A stretch of DNA of 36,092 nt, taken from contig JAFGGY010000158.1 of NCBI GenBank assembly GCA_016930365.1, positions 1 to 36,092 of the forward strand, given 5' to 3'. The translations under genes were made by a program, and so were the position numbers. This document shows positions 24,890-31,883 of this stretch, piece after piece. Numbering within the stretch: position 1 is the stretch's first letter; each line of letters begins with the position of its first letter. Source of the DNA: Prolixibacteraceae bacterium (GTDB lineage Bacteria; Bacteroidota; Bacteroidia; Bacteroidales; Prolixibacteraceae). A model generated the notes under the pieces. That model did no database searches, was not told the DNA's origin, and saw nothing but the letters and a program-made list of their open reading frames with translations.

Positions 24890-26752
24890 ATGATGTATCG
24901 TTCATTTTTCGACAACAACTTAGATGCCCTGTTGCTTACTACCGACGATGGCCAAATACTTGCGGCCAATAAAGCGGCATGCCGGCTTTTTGAAAAAACA
25001 GAGGCAAAACTAAAAAAATACGGCAGATCGGGTGTGGTTGATTTAAGCGATCCCCGGCTTAAAACTATTATGCAACAACGGGTTAGTCGAGGTGTGGTAA
25101 AAGAACGCCTTCGTTTAAAACGTGGGCTTAACGAACTTTTCGAAGCCGAAATTACCATCACCGTATTTTTTATCGAAAACGAAAAACGAACCATTATCAG
25201 TATTCGGGATGTAAGCAAAGAGCTTGAAAATGAGCTAAAACTCGAAAAACACAAACAGCAAACCGAATCGTTAATCCATAATCTGCCCGGTATGGTTTAC
25301 CGTTGCTTAAACGATGAAAATTATACCTTTACCTATGTGAGCAAAGGAAGTTTGAAGTTGACCGGCTACTCGCCACGTGTATTTATGAACGATAAGTTGA
25401 CACATTATGGCAATCTGATTAATGAAAAATACCGGGATGAAGTATTTAAAAAAATAGACGCATCTATAGCTTCGAAATCTGCCTTTGAGGTCGAGTACCA
25501 AATTGTTGACCGAAAAGGTCAGACCAGGTGGGTTTGGGAACGAGGCCGCCCGGTGTTTGACGAAAACGGCAATGTTGAATACCTCGAGGGGTATATCGAA
25601 GATATTTCTGAACGTAAAAGTGTTGAGCGTGATTTAATAAAATTCACACGCGCTGTTGAGCAAAATATGTCGTCGATTGTACTTACCGATATCAAAGGGA
25701 ATATTGAATACGCCAACCAGGCTTTTTTTGATATGGCTGGATTTAGCCGAACCGACGCAATAGGGAAGAATATGCGACTTCTAAAATCGGGGCTGGTGTC
25801 GGCCGATGTTTACAAAGAAATGTGGGGCACCATTTTAAACGGGAATACCTGGCGTGGCGAGCTTATCAATAAAAAGAAAAACGGCGAACTATTTTGGGTT
25901 AATAAAGCCATCTCGCCTATTATTGACTCGCGCGGTAAAATTTCAAATTTTGTAAGCGTGGCCGAAAATATTACCGAACGTAAAAAAGCCGAAGAAGAGT
26001 TGCTTGAAGCCAAAGAGCGTGCCGAAGAAGTTGACCGGCTTAAAACTGCGTTCCTGGCTAATATGAGCCACGAGCTGCGTACACCATTAAATGCGGTAAT
26101 CGGTTTCTCCGAGTTAATCGACGAGCACATGTCGAAAGAGCAAATCCTTGAATTTTCGCGCACCATTAATCAAAGTGGAAACCATTTGCTCGAAATTGTT
26201 GAGCAAATATTTGATGTTTCGTTGCTCGAAACCGGCAATATGGCCATCGATCAATTTGATGTTGATTTATTCCCATTTTTTAGCGAATTAGCCGCCGAAA
26301 TTGTAAAAATGAAAATGAAGCATGGCAAAGATCATCTGGCGGTTGATGTAAAATTGCCACGCAACAAACAATCATTTTTTGTTCAAACCGATAAAAAAAG
26401 ATTGAGGCAGGTTCTGATTCACCTGTTGGATAATGCAGTGAAATTTACCGGGAAGGGAAGCATACAGTATGGTTTTAAACCCGATGGTGAAAACTTGTTG
26501 TTTTGGGTTGCAGATACCGGGCTTGGCATTTCGGAGGCCAAACAGCGGATGATTTTCGTTATGTTTAACCAGGTCGAACAATCTTATACCCGCGAAACCG
26601 GGGGGCTGGGCATTGGTTTAACCGTTTCGCAAAAACTGGTTGAGTTAATGGGCGGCAAAATGTGGCTTGAAAGTAAACTGGGAAAAGGAAGCACGTTTTA
26701 TTTTACAATTCCTCAAAACAACAGTACGTTAGATAAAAGACATGAGATATGA
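24890..26752 (+). CDS. Triple-PAS sensor histidine kinase (cytoplasmic)
   Basis: A soluble 620-residue kinase. It opens with a short PAS-like domain (about 8-110), then a second PAS (about 125-245, ending GYIEDISERK), a third PAS (about 250-365, with RLLKSG and AENITERKKA) and a coiled linker. The H box NMSHELRTPL holds H394. N box HLLDNAVKF (511-519), G1 DTGLGI (542-547) and G2 GGLGIGL (571-577) are intact. The H box is of the common HELRTPL type, unlike the HDLR type of the neighbouring kinases. The ATG at 24890 is followed directly by a second ATG; 197 bases separate it from pdxB. Its TGA stop lies inside repeat copy B. No response regulator is next to it. Confidence 0.88.
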   Translation: MMYRSFFDNNLDALLLTTDDGQILAANKAACRLFEKTEAKLKKYGRSGVVDLSDPRLKTIMQQRVSRGVVKERLRLKRGLNELFEAEITITVFFIENEKRTIISIRDVSKELENELKLEKHKQQTESLIHNLPGMVYRCLNDENYTFTYVSKGSLKLTGYSPRVFMNDKLTHYGNLINEKYRDEVFKKIDASIASKSAFEVEYQIVDRKGQTRWVWERGRPVFDENGNVEYLEGYIEDISERKSVERDLIKFTRAVEQNMSSIVLTDIKGNIEYANQAFFDMAGFSRTDAIGKNMRLLKSGLVSADVYKEMWGTILNGNTWRGELINKKKNGELFWVNKAISPIIDSRGKISNFVSVAENITERKKAEEELLEAKERAEEVDRLKTAFLANMSHELRTPLNAVIGFSELIDEHMSKEQILEFSRTINQSGNHLLEIVEQIFDVSLLETGNMAIDQFDVDLFPFFSELAAEIVKMKMKHGKDHLAVDVKLPRNKQSFFVQTDKKRLRQVLIHLLDNAVKFTGKGSIQYGFKPDGENLLFWVADTGLGISEAKQRMIFVMFNQVEQSYTRETGGLGIGLTVSQKLVELMGGKMWLESKLGKGSTFYFTIPQNNSTLDKRHEI

Positions 26753-26860
26753 GACTTTGTTTGTAATAAATTAAATATCAGCAATTTATATAATTAGACA
26801 GGCGGGGCGCAAGCAGCTCATTGTCAATGACTTAAAAAACAATAACGAACTATTGTCAAA
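26737..26860 (+). repeat. Dispersed repeat, long copy B
   Basis: Contains TGAGATATGAGAC (26743-26755), where the second TGA is the stop codon of the preceding kinase gene, then TTTGTTTGTAA, CTCATTGTCA (26817-26826) and a 25-mer at 26832-26856 that differs from copy A by one base. The interior GC-rich patch (GGCGGGGCGC at 26801-26810) is absent from copy A. It ends four bases before the Shine-Dalgarno of the next kinase gene. Confidence 0.75.
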
Positions 26861-26863
26861 AAG

Positions 26864-26869
26864 AAGGAG
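26864..26869 (+). promoter_or_regulatory. Unusually strong Shine-Dalgarno before the membrane kinase gene
   Basis: AAGGAG, within AAGAAGGAGT, lies 8 bases before the ATG at 26878. Almost no other gene in this window has such a sequence, in line with the general lack of Shine-Dalgarno use in Bacteroidetes. It fixes the start choice for the kinase. Confidence 0.6.
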
Positions 26870-26877
26870 TGTAAGTT

Positions 26878-28992
26878 ATGTATTTCGACCCTTTAACCCT
26901 ATCATTTGTAATGGCTTTGATTTATTTTGTAGCTGCTGTTGCATTACTGGTTGTCAGTCAGCGGATTAGAATTTTTAGAGGTGTTTCGTTTTGGGGGTTT
27001 GGGGCTTTATTTTCTTCAATTGGTTTTTTAGAATTTTTTTTACGGCAAATGCATCAATACGAAATAGTATTCGTTTTGTTTTCTAACATCTTTCAGTTGG
27101 CCGGTATCATTTTTCTTTACGAAGGGACACGACGTTTTTTTAAGTACAGCAAACGCAACTTTTTTTTCTACGGTGTAGCTCTGTTGTTTGTTTTACTTAT
27201 GGTGTATTTTACGCTTTTCAATAATAATATAGAGGCGCGGGTGCTGGCTTATGCTTTTTCGTTTTCTTTTTTTTACGCTTCTATTGGTGTAACGTTTTTT
27301 CGGTCACAAAAAGGCCAGGGGCGCGAAACTGCTGTTTTTATTGGTCTCACCCTGATGTTTATGTCGCTTATGCTTTTGCTTCGCTTTTTAGTGGTGGCTT
27401 TTTCCGATGTCGATATTACTTTTACTCCTTCGAGTATAGTGAATGTGGTTATTCTGATGGTGGGAATGCTGGTAACCCTCTTTTTTGCTTATGGCCTTGC
27501 TTTGCTTATTAGCCAGCGACTAAACGATGAGTTAAAAACATCAAGAAACCATTTCAGGTTAATTTTTGATATGATACCTAACCCCATTGCTATTACCGAG
27601 AAAATCAGCGGTAAGATAATTGATGTTAACGAAGAATTTTTGAGAACGATGGGGTATCAGCGCAACGAGGTGCTGGGTGAGATTCCACTTAAATTGGGTT
27701 TATGGAAAGATAAGACCCAGCGGGAAGCATTTTTTAATGAAATTAATGCCAAGGGACACTGTTATAATTTTGAAACCACTTTTAAAAGCAAGGATGATAA
27801 TGATGTCGTGGCTTTGTTTTCAGGAGTTGCATATCAAAGTAATAACCATGAGCTTTTGCTTAGTGTTGCCAATGATATTACCGGGTTACGCAGGATTGAA
27901 GAAGAAGCCCATGTATTAAAACGGGCAGTTGAGCAAAGTCCGGCCTCTATTTTGGTAACCAATTCCCGGGGCGAAATTATATATGTGAACCCATGGTTTA
28001 CCAATATCAGTGGCTATACTTTTGACGAGGTTAATGGAAAAAACCCCAATGTGCTGCAATCGGGTAATATGCCTGCTGATTTTTACAAAGATATGTGGTC
28101 AACGATTCTGAAGGGGAAGGAATGGCATGGCGAATTTGAGAATCGTAAAAAATCGGGTGAGATATTTTGGGAAAGTGCCTCAATATCAGGAGTTACAAAC
28201 GATAAGGGTGAGATAACACATTTTGTGGCTGTAAAAGAAGACATTACCCAACAGAAAATATTTAGAGAAGAGTTACGGCTAAAAAACGAACAACTAAACG
28301 AATTGAACGCGCAGAAAGACCGCTTGTTTTCCATTATATCGCACGATTTGCGTGGCCCATTTAACGGTTTTTTGGGGCTGACTAATCTCATGGCCGATGA
28401 TGCTGAAAGTATGTCGAAAGATGAAATGGTGGAAATTGCATCGGGCATTCGTAAATCGGCTAGTACTGTTTTTGAATTGCTCAACAACCTCCTTGACTGG
28501 TCACGTAGCCAGCAAGGCCTTATTCCTTTTCACCCCGAAACCGTTAACATAAATTTTTTGCTCAACGATTGCTTTGAGAATCTTACCGGTATTGCTTCAA
28601 ATAAAAATATTGAACTGGTTCGCCAAAATGGTGACGATATAAATTGCTTTGCCGATGTTAATATGCTTAAAACCATTGTTCGCAACCTTGTATCTAATGC
28701 CTTGAAATTCACTAAACGCGGCGGGAAAATTACCGTTCGTGTTCAGAATGAAAATGAAAAAGTTCGGTTTAGTATTATTGACAATGGCATTGGCATGTCG
28801 AAAGATATCGTTGATGGTTTGTTCTATATCAGCAAAAAGATTAACCGCGTAGGAACCGATAATGAACCCAGTTCGGGGCTGGGGTTGATTATTTGTTATG
28901 ATTTTGTGAAGCGCAACGGTGGGGAAATATGGGCTGAAAGCATCGAAGGCGAGGGGACAGCCTTTCATTTTACCATGCCCGGGGCATTTTAG
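26878..28992 (+). CDS. Seven-segment membrane sensor histidine kinase with two PAS domains
   Basis: A 704-residue kinase. The N-terminus has seven predicted membrane segments (about 10-27, 37-56, 61-80, 95-115, 121-141, 153-175 and 189-212) with very short loops, so it probably senses something in or at the membrane rather than through an external domain. Two PAS domains follow (about 225-340 and 345-460, the second with NVLQSGN). The H box IISHDLRGPF carries H489; N box RNLVSNALKF (602-611), G1 DNGIGM (635-640) and G2 GLGLII (667-672) are intact. Its second PAS and catalytic half are paralogous to the kinase at 5808-8312. Its stop codon overlaps that of the convergent hemerythrin gene by three bases. 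Confidence 0.88.
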   Translation: MYFDPLTLSFVMALIYFVAAVALLVVSQRIRIFRGVSFWGFGALFSSIGFLEFFLRQMHQYEIVFVLFSNIFQLAGIIFLYEGTRRFFKYSKRNFFFYGVALLFVLLMVYFTLFNNNIEARVLAYAFSFSFFYASIGVTFFRSQKGQGRETAVFIGLTLMFMSLMLLLRFLVVAFSDVDITFTPSSIVNVVILMVGMLVTLFFAYGLALLISQRLNDELKTSRNHFRLIFDMIPNPIAITEKISGKIIDVNEEFLRTMGYQRNEVLGEIPLKLGLWKDKTQREAFFNEINAKGHCYNFETTFKSKDDNDVVALFSGVAYQSNNHELLLSVANDITGLRRIEEEAHVLKRAVEQSPASILVTNSRGEIIYVNPWFTNISGYTFDEVNGKNPNVLQSGNMPADFYKDMWSTILKGKEWHGEFENRKKSGEIFWESASISGVTNDKGEITHFVAVKEDITQQKIFREELRLKNEQLNELNAQKDRLFSIISHDLRGPFNGFLGLTNLMADDAESMSKDEMVEIASGIRKSASTVFELLNNLLDWSRSQQGLIPFHPETVNINFLLNDCFENLTGIASNKNIELVRQNGDDINCFADVNMLKTIVRNLVSNALKFTKRGGKITVRVQNENEKVRFSIIDNGIGMSKDIVDGLFYISKKINRVGTDNEPSSGLGLIICYDFVKRNGGEIWAESIEGEGTAFHFTMPGAF

Positions 28993-29378
28993 ATTTTACC
29001 TTTGTATTTTTGGTCGGTAACCATAATGTGATTGGTAATCCAGTCTTTGATAAAATTGGTTACTTCCAGGCTTAAAATTAATCGGCCTTGCTCGTAACGT
29101 TCACGCAGATCCTGCACTTTATCAATGTAAAATTGGTGTTCGTTTAGGTGTTGATCCAAGCCCTCATATCCGGCATTTTTCATCATTATTTCTTCTGATG
29201 TGAAATGCGTTTTGATGTAATTTTCCATTTCTTCAATGGCTTTTTGGGTTGCAAGTTTATTTTTCTTCTCGGCAATGGCCGTGTAAAATTCGTTGATTGT
29301 TCGAAACAATTCTTTGTGTTGCTCGTCAATAATTGGGTTATCAACGCTCAGCTCTTCATTCCATCTAATGTACTTCAT
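28989..29378 (-). CDS. Bacteriohemerythrin
   Basis: A 129-residue single-domain diiron protein that reversibly binds O2. The complete ligand set is visible: H21 (DEQHKELF), H58 and E62 (THFTSEE), H77 and H81 (DQHLNEH), H117 and D122 (NHIMVTD). The W6 near the N-terminus is also typical. There is no signal peptide, so it is cytoplasmic and may store, deliver or scavenge oxygen, or sense it. It is convergent with the membrane kinase gene, the two stops sharing bases 28989-28992. Two inverted repeats lie just upstream (29404-29435 and 29439-29455). It lies 81 bases downstream of the oxidoreductase gene on the same strand. Confidence 0.95.
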   Translation of the reverse strand: MKYIRWNEELSVDNPIIDEQHKELFRTINEFYTAIAEKKNKLATQKAIEEMENYIKTHFTSEEIMMKNAGYEGLDQHLNEHQFYIDKVQDLRERYEQGRLILSLEVTNFIKDWITNHIMVTDQKYKGKI

Positions 29379-29403
29379 AGTTTATTTTATTGGGTTTGTA
29401 AAC

Positions 29404-29435
29404 AATTATCGTTCAGTGATATACTGAAAATAATT
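29404..29435. promoter_or_regulatory. Inverted repeat in the hemerythrin leader
   Basis: TTCAGT (29412-29417) and ACTGAA (29423-29428) flank GATAT, and the dyad extends outward as AATTAT / ATAATT with small asymmetric bulges. It sits 26 bases upstream of the hemerythrin start, so it could be an operator (for example for an oxygen- or redox-responsive regulator) or a leader RNA hairpin. The regulator is not identifiable from sequence. Confidence 0.4.
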
Positions 29436-29438
29436 ATT

Positions 29439-29455
29439 GTATGCTACAGGCATAC
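29439..29455 (-). terminator. Weak terminator-like hairpin after the oxidoreductase gene
   Basis: On the minus strand GTATGC-CTGTA-GCATAC forms a perfect 6-base stem just after the oxidoreductase stop, followed by AATAATTATTTT rather than a clean T-run. It may terminate or attenuate transcription before hemerythrin. Confidence 0.4.
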
Positions 29456-29459
29456 TTTC

Positions 29460-30119
29460 TTAAAAGAATATTTCTGTTTTAATATTCTCGGCGGGCAAGC
29501 CCTGCTCTTCCAGTATTTCAATGGCTTCGTCAACCATAGCCGAATTGCCGCACAGGTAGTAAAGTGCTTTTAAATTTATTGGATTAAGCTTTAAATAATC
29601 GGTTACGCGTCCATTAAAATCGGCGTGATTTTCGCCCGAAGTACAAAGAACAAAACGTTTCGGCAGGTAATCTTCTTTGTGGTAGGCTTCGATTTTGTAA
29701 CGCACCCCGTGTAATACGGTGTAATCGATTTCGGGGTTCGACCGTATAATGCTTCTGAAGGGCGAAATGCCTGTTCCGGTGGCTACAAATACAACTGGTT
29801 TTTTTTGTTGAATATCTTCATCTTTTAATATGAAGAAGCCAAACGGACCACTAATTTGTACTTTTGTTCCTATTTTCAGGTGTTTTAATTCGTGCGATAG
29901 TTCTCCAGGGTTTACTTCTTTGATTAAAAGTTCGATATAATCGTCGTTTTCGCCGCTGTATATCGAGTATTCACGAGCTTTACGCTCGCCGGGGATGCTT
30001 AGAACCAGGTATTGACCGGCCTTGAAATCGAATCCGTTTCGTTCGAGTCGTAAAATATAGGTACTTTCGGTTACGTTGCTTATGGCCAGCACTTTGCTTT
30101 GTATTTTATTGTTATCCAT
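29460..30119 (-). CDS. Ferredoxin-NADP reductase-like FAD/NAD(P) oxidoreductase
   Basis: A compact 219-residue flavoprotein reductase. The FAD domain shows KAGQYLVLSIP and the RxYS motif as REYS (49-52), then GELSHEL, matching the phosphate- and flavin-binding stretch. The NAD(P) domain has VATGTGISPFRS (112-123) and CGNSAMVDEA (190-199), and the protein ends in an aromatic FF (218-219), which may stack on the flavin. No iron-sulfur or haem domain is fused, so an external electron partner such as ferredoxin is needed. The hemerythrin gene lies downstream; a link through oxygen or NO chemistry is possible but unproven. The upstream spacer to lipA (191 bases) is filled with repeats. Confidence 0.87.
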   Translation of the reverse strand: MDNNKIQSKVLAISNVTESTYILRLERNGFDFKAGQYLVLSIPGERKAREYSIYSGENDDYIELLIKEVNPGELSHELKHLKIGTKVQISGPFGFFILKDEDIQQKKPVVFVATGTGISPFRSIIRSNPEIDYTVLHGVRYKIEAYHKEDYLPKRFVLCTSGENHADFNGRVTDYLKLNPINLKALYYLCGNSAMVDEAIEILEEQGLPAENIKTEIFF

Positions 30120-30165
30120 AATTCGTTGTTTTTTTATTGCTTTCAGTTTTTCAAGTTAAAGGTTG

Positions 30166-30201
30166 TCACCGCAAAGGTGAAAAGAGACGCAAAATATTGC
30201 G
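30166..30201. other. Two short hairpins in the spacer before the oxidoreductase gene
   Basis: TCACC-GCAAA-GGTGA (30166-30180) and CGCAA-AATA-TTGCG (30188-30201) are adjacent perfect 5-base stems. They lie in the leader of the minus-strand oxidoreductase gene. No T-run follows either, and their function is unknown. Confidence 0.3.
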
Positions 30202-30210
30202 CCTGTACAA

Positions 30211-30250
30211 TTGTTTTCCATCGTTTTCGATTGCCTTCTATTGCTTTCAG
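30211..30250. repeat. Degenerate 10-bp tandem repeat
   Basis: Four consecutive 10-base units: TTGTTTTCCA, TCGTTTTCGA, TTGCCTTCTA, TTGCTTTCAG. They share the pattern TYGYYTTCNR. This is non-coding DNA between lipA and the oxidoreductase gene and merges into the neighbouring CTTGAA/TGAGAT repeat. Confidence 0.6.
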
Positions 30251-30308
30251 GTTTCAAGCTTCAAGTTTCAGATTATCTCATATCTCACTACTCACATCTG
30301 AAATCTCA
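30251..30308 (-). repeat. Dispersed repeat, short copy C (after lipA)
   Basis: Read on the minus strand it starts two bases after the lipA stop as TGAGATTTCAGATGTGAGTA (30308-30289), which matches the first 20 bases of copy A at 16 positions. It continues with GTGAGATATGAGAT and then CTTGAAGCTTGAAACC. The orientation relative to the preceding gene is the same as in copies A and B. The second half of the long copies (CTCATTGTCA and the AT-rich 25-mer) is missing here. Confidence 0.65.
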
Positions 30309-30310
30309 AT

Positions 30311-31165
30311 TCAAGCATTTACATGCAACTCGGCATGGTACGACGAGCGAACCAGTGGGGTGCTTTCAACAAAGCTGAATCCTCGTTTTAGTCCTTCTTG
30401 TTTGTAAAATTTAAATTCGTCGGGCTTAATAAAGGCTTCAATCTTAAGGTGATGTTCCGATGGCGACAAGTATTGCCCCAGTGTCATTACTTTGCAGCCT
30501 ACTTCGCGTAAATCGTCCATGGTTTGGAGCACTTCATCGTGGGTTTCGCCCAGCCCAAGCATAATGCCCGATTTTGCCACAATTCCACTGTCGGCAACCT
30601 GTTTCAGTACCTTTAAGCTGCGCGAATAGCGGGCGCGATCGCGAACTTTGGGGCTAAGCCTGCGTACTGTCTCCAGGTTGTGCGAAATAACTTCGGGCTT
30701 TGCATCAATTACTTTTTGTATGTCGTTGGGGCTTGCATCAAAATCGGGAATAAGCACCTCGAGGCTTACCTCCGGGTTTTCTTTTTTTACGACTCTGATG
30801 GTTTGAGCCCAAAAAGCAGCTCCACCATCTTCGAGGTCGTCGCGTGCAACCGAAGTTATTACGCAATGCTTCAGCTTCAATGTTTTGATGGTCTGAGCCA
30901 GGCGCATTGGTTCATTGGGATCGGGTGCGTCGGGAATTAAATTCGGAACATCGCAAAACCGGCAATTGCGGGTGCACTTGTTGCCTAAAATCATAAAACT
31001 TGCGGTGCCTGCAGCCCAACACTCGGCTCGGTTGGGGCAATTTCCGCTGGTGCATATTGTATTTAGCTGGTGTTTTTGTATTAGTCCTTTTACTTCGTGG
31101 TATTTTTTGCCGCCCGGCATGGGTGTTTTCATCCAGTCGGGCAATCGGCGTATTTTCTTCTCCAT
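30311..31165 (-). CDS. lipA: Lipoyl synthase
   Basis: This radical SAM enzyme inserts two sulfurs into protein-bound octanoyl groups to make lipoate. Length is 284 residues from the ATG at 31165; an upstream TTG at 31177 is less likely. The auxiliary cluster ligands are C38, C43 and C49 (CTSGNCPNRAEC), the SAM cluster is C64, C68 and C71 (CTRNCRFC), and the closing RSSYH (273-277) provides the serine ligand of the auxiliary cluster. All hallmarks are intact. It is 78 bases downstream of the WbqC-like gene and probably the end of the dapB-lepB-wbqC transcript or its own unit. Repeat DNA begins two bases after its stop. Confidence 0.97.
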   Translation of the reverse strand: MEKKIRRLPDWMKTPMPGGKKYHEVKGLIQKHQLNTICTSGNCPNRAECWAAGTASFMILGNKCTRNCRFCDVPNLIPDAPDPNEPMRLAQTIKTLKLKHCVITSVARDDLEDGGAAFWAQTIRVVKKENPEVSLEVLIPDFDASPNDIQKVIDAKPEVISHNLETVRRLSPKVRDRARYSRSLKVLKQVADSGIVAKSGIMLGLGETHDEVLQTMDDLREVGCKVMTLGQYLSPSEHHLKIEAFIKPDEFKFYKQEGLKRGFSFVESTPLVRSSYHAELHVNA

Positions 31166-31243
31166 TATTCTGCTCAATTTATAATGTAATTGGGTAAGAA
31201 TAACGCTAAACCGAAGCGGTTGTTTAAAGAAAATGCGATGCGT

Positions 31244-31882
31244 TTACTTTTTCGAAAGGCATAAATTTAGAATAGACTCCGTTTCGGGTCCTTTGTTGAA
31301 TAGTAAATCGATGATACTCAGGTTGGGCACGAAATCAAATTTTTCGTCGAATGTTTGTGTGTAACGAATGGGTGAGAAAAGTGGGTCGGCAATTTTTTCG
31401 TTTATTTTTGGTGAAACTTTATCCCGTAAATCAGTTCCGTCGAATGTTTTTTCGAACGATGAGCTGTATGAAAGTTGTGTATCGATGCCTATATTTTCGG
31501 CAATTACCTGGTGTAATTTGTGGTTGAAATCGATAAGGAAGGTGAATTCTTTCTCGTAAAACGGGGCAAAGTCTTCGGCATAAAACTCAAAAAAAGGCGA
31601 TGAGTTGTATGCCGAAGATATTGATTTCCAGTGGTTTTTTTGCCAATTTGTGGCGTAGTCGATGCGAATGTCTTTCGTTTTGAGTTTTTTGCCACTTTCT
31701 TTAACAACGGGTATCGTAAGGTTTAAAGACCCGTTGGCACCCAGTATCCGGCAGCGATTGCGATAGGTTTGCTTGTGGTAGCTGTCGAATTGTTCAATGG
31801 TAATTTCGTTGTATAAAAAAAACTTCGAATATAACTGAACGGGCGCCAGGTAGGCTGTATTTACGATGGCTCGTTGGGTCAT
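31244..31882 (-). CDS. WbqC-like protein
   Basis: A soluble protein of 212 residues matching the WbqC family by its start (AYLAPVQLYSKF near 9-20), RCRILGANGSLNLTIPV (43-59), the lysine-rich KKLKTKDIRIDYATNW (65-80), and the late LSIIDLLFNKGPE (192-204). WbqC proteins appear in O-antigen clusters but also as stand-alone genes in Bacteroidetes; their reaction is not firmly known to me. The start codon follows the lepB stop with one base between, so translation is coupled. This dapB-lepB-wbqC order is one I recognise as conserved in Bacteroidetes, which argues for a core rather than a glycan-cluster role here. Confidence 0.87.
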   Translation of the reverse strand: MTQRAIVNTAYLAPVQLYSKFFLYNEITIEQFDSYHKQTYRNRCRILGANGSLNLTIPVVKESGKKLKTKDIRIDYATNWQKNHWKSISSAYNSSPFFEFYAEDFAPFYEKEFTFLIDFNHKLHQVIAENIGIDTQLSYSSSFEKTFDGTDLRDKVSPKINEKIADPLFSPIRYTQTFDEKFDFVPNLSIIDLLFNKGPETESILNLCLSKK

Positions 31883-31883
31883 G

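Noticed and set aside
31209-31221. AACCG/CGGTT hairpin between the WbqC-like gene and lipA as terminator
   Set aside because: Five pairs with a 3-base loop, and the following sequence on the minus strand is not T-rich enough.
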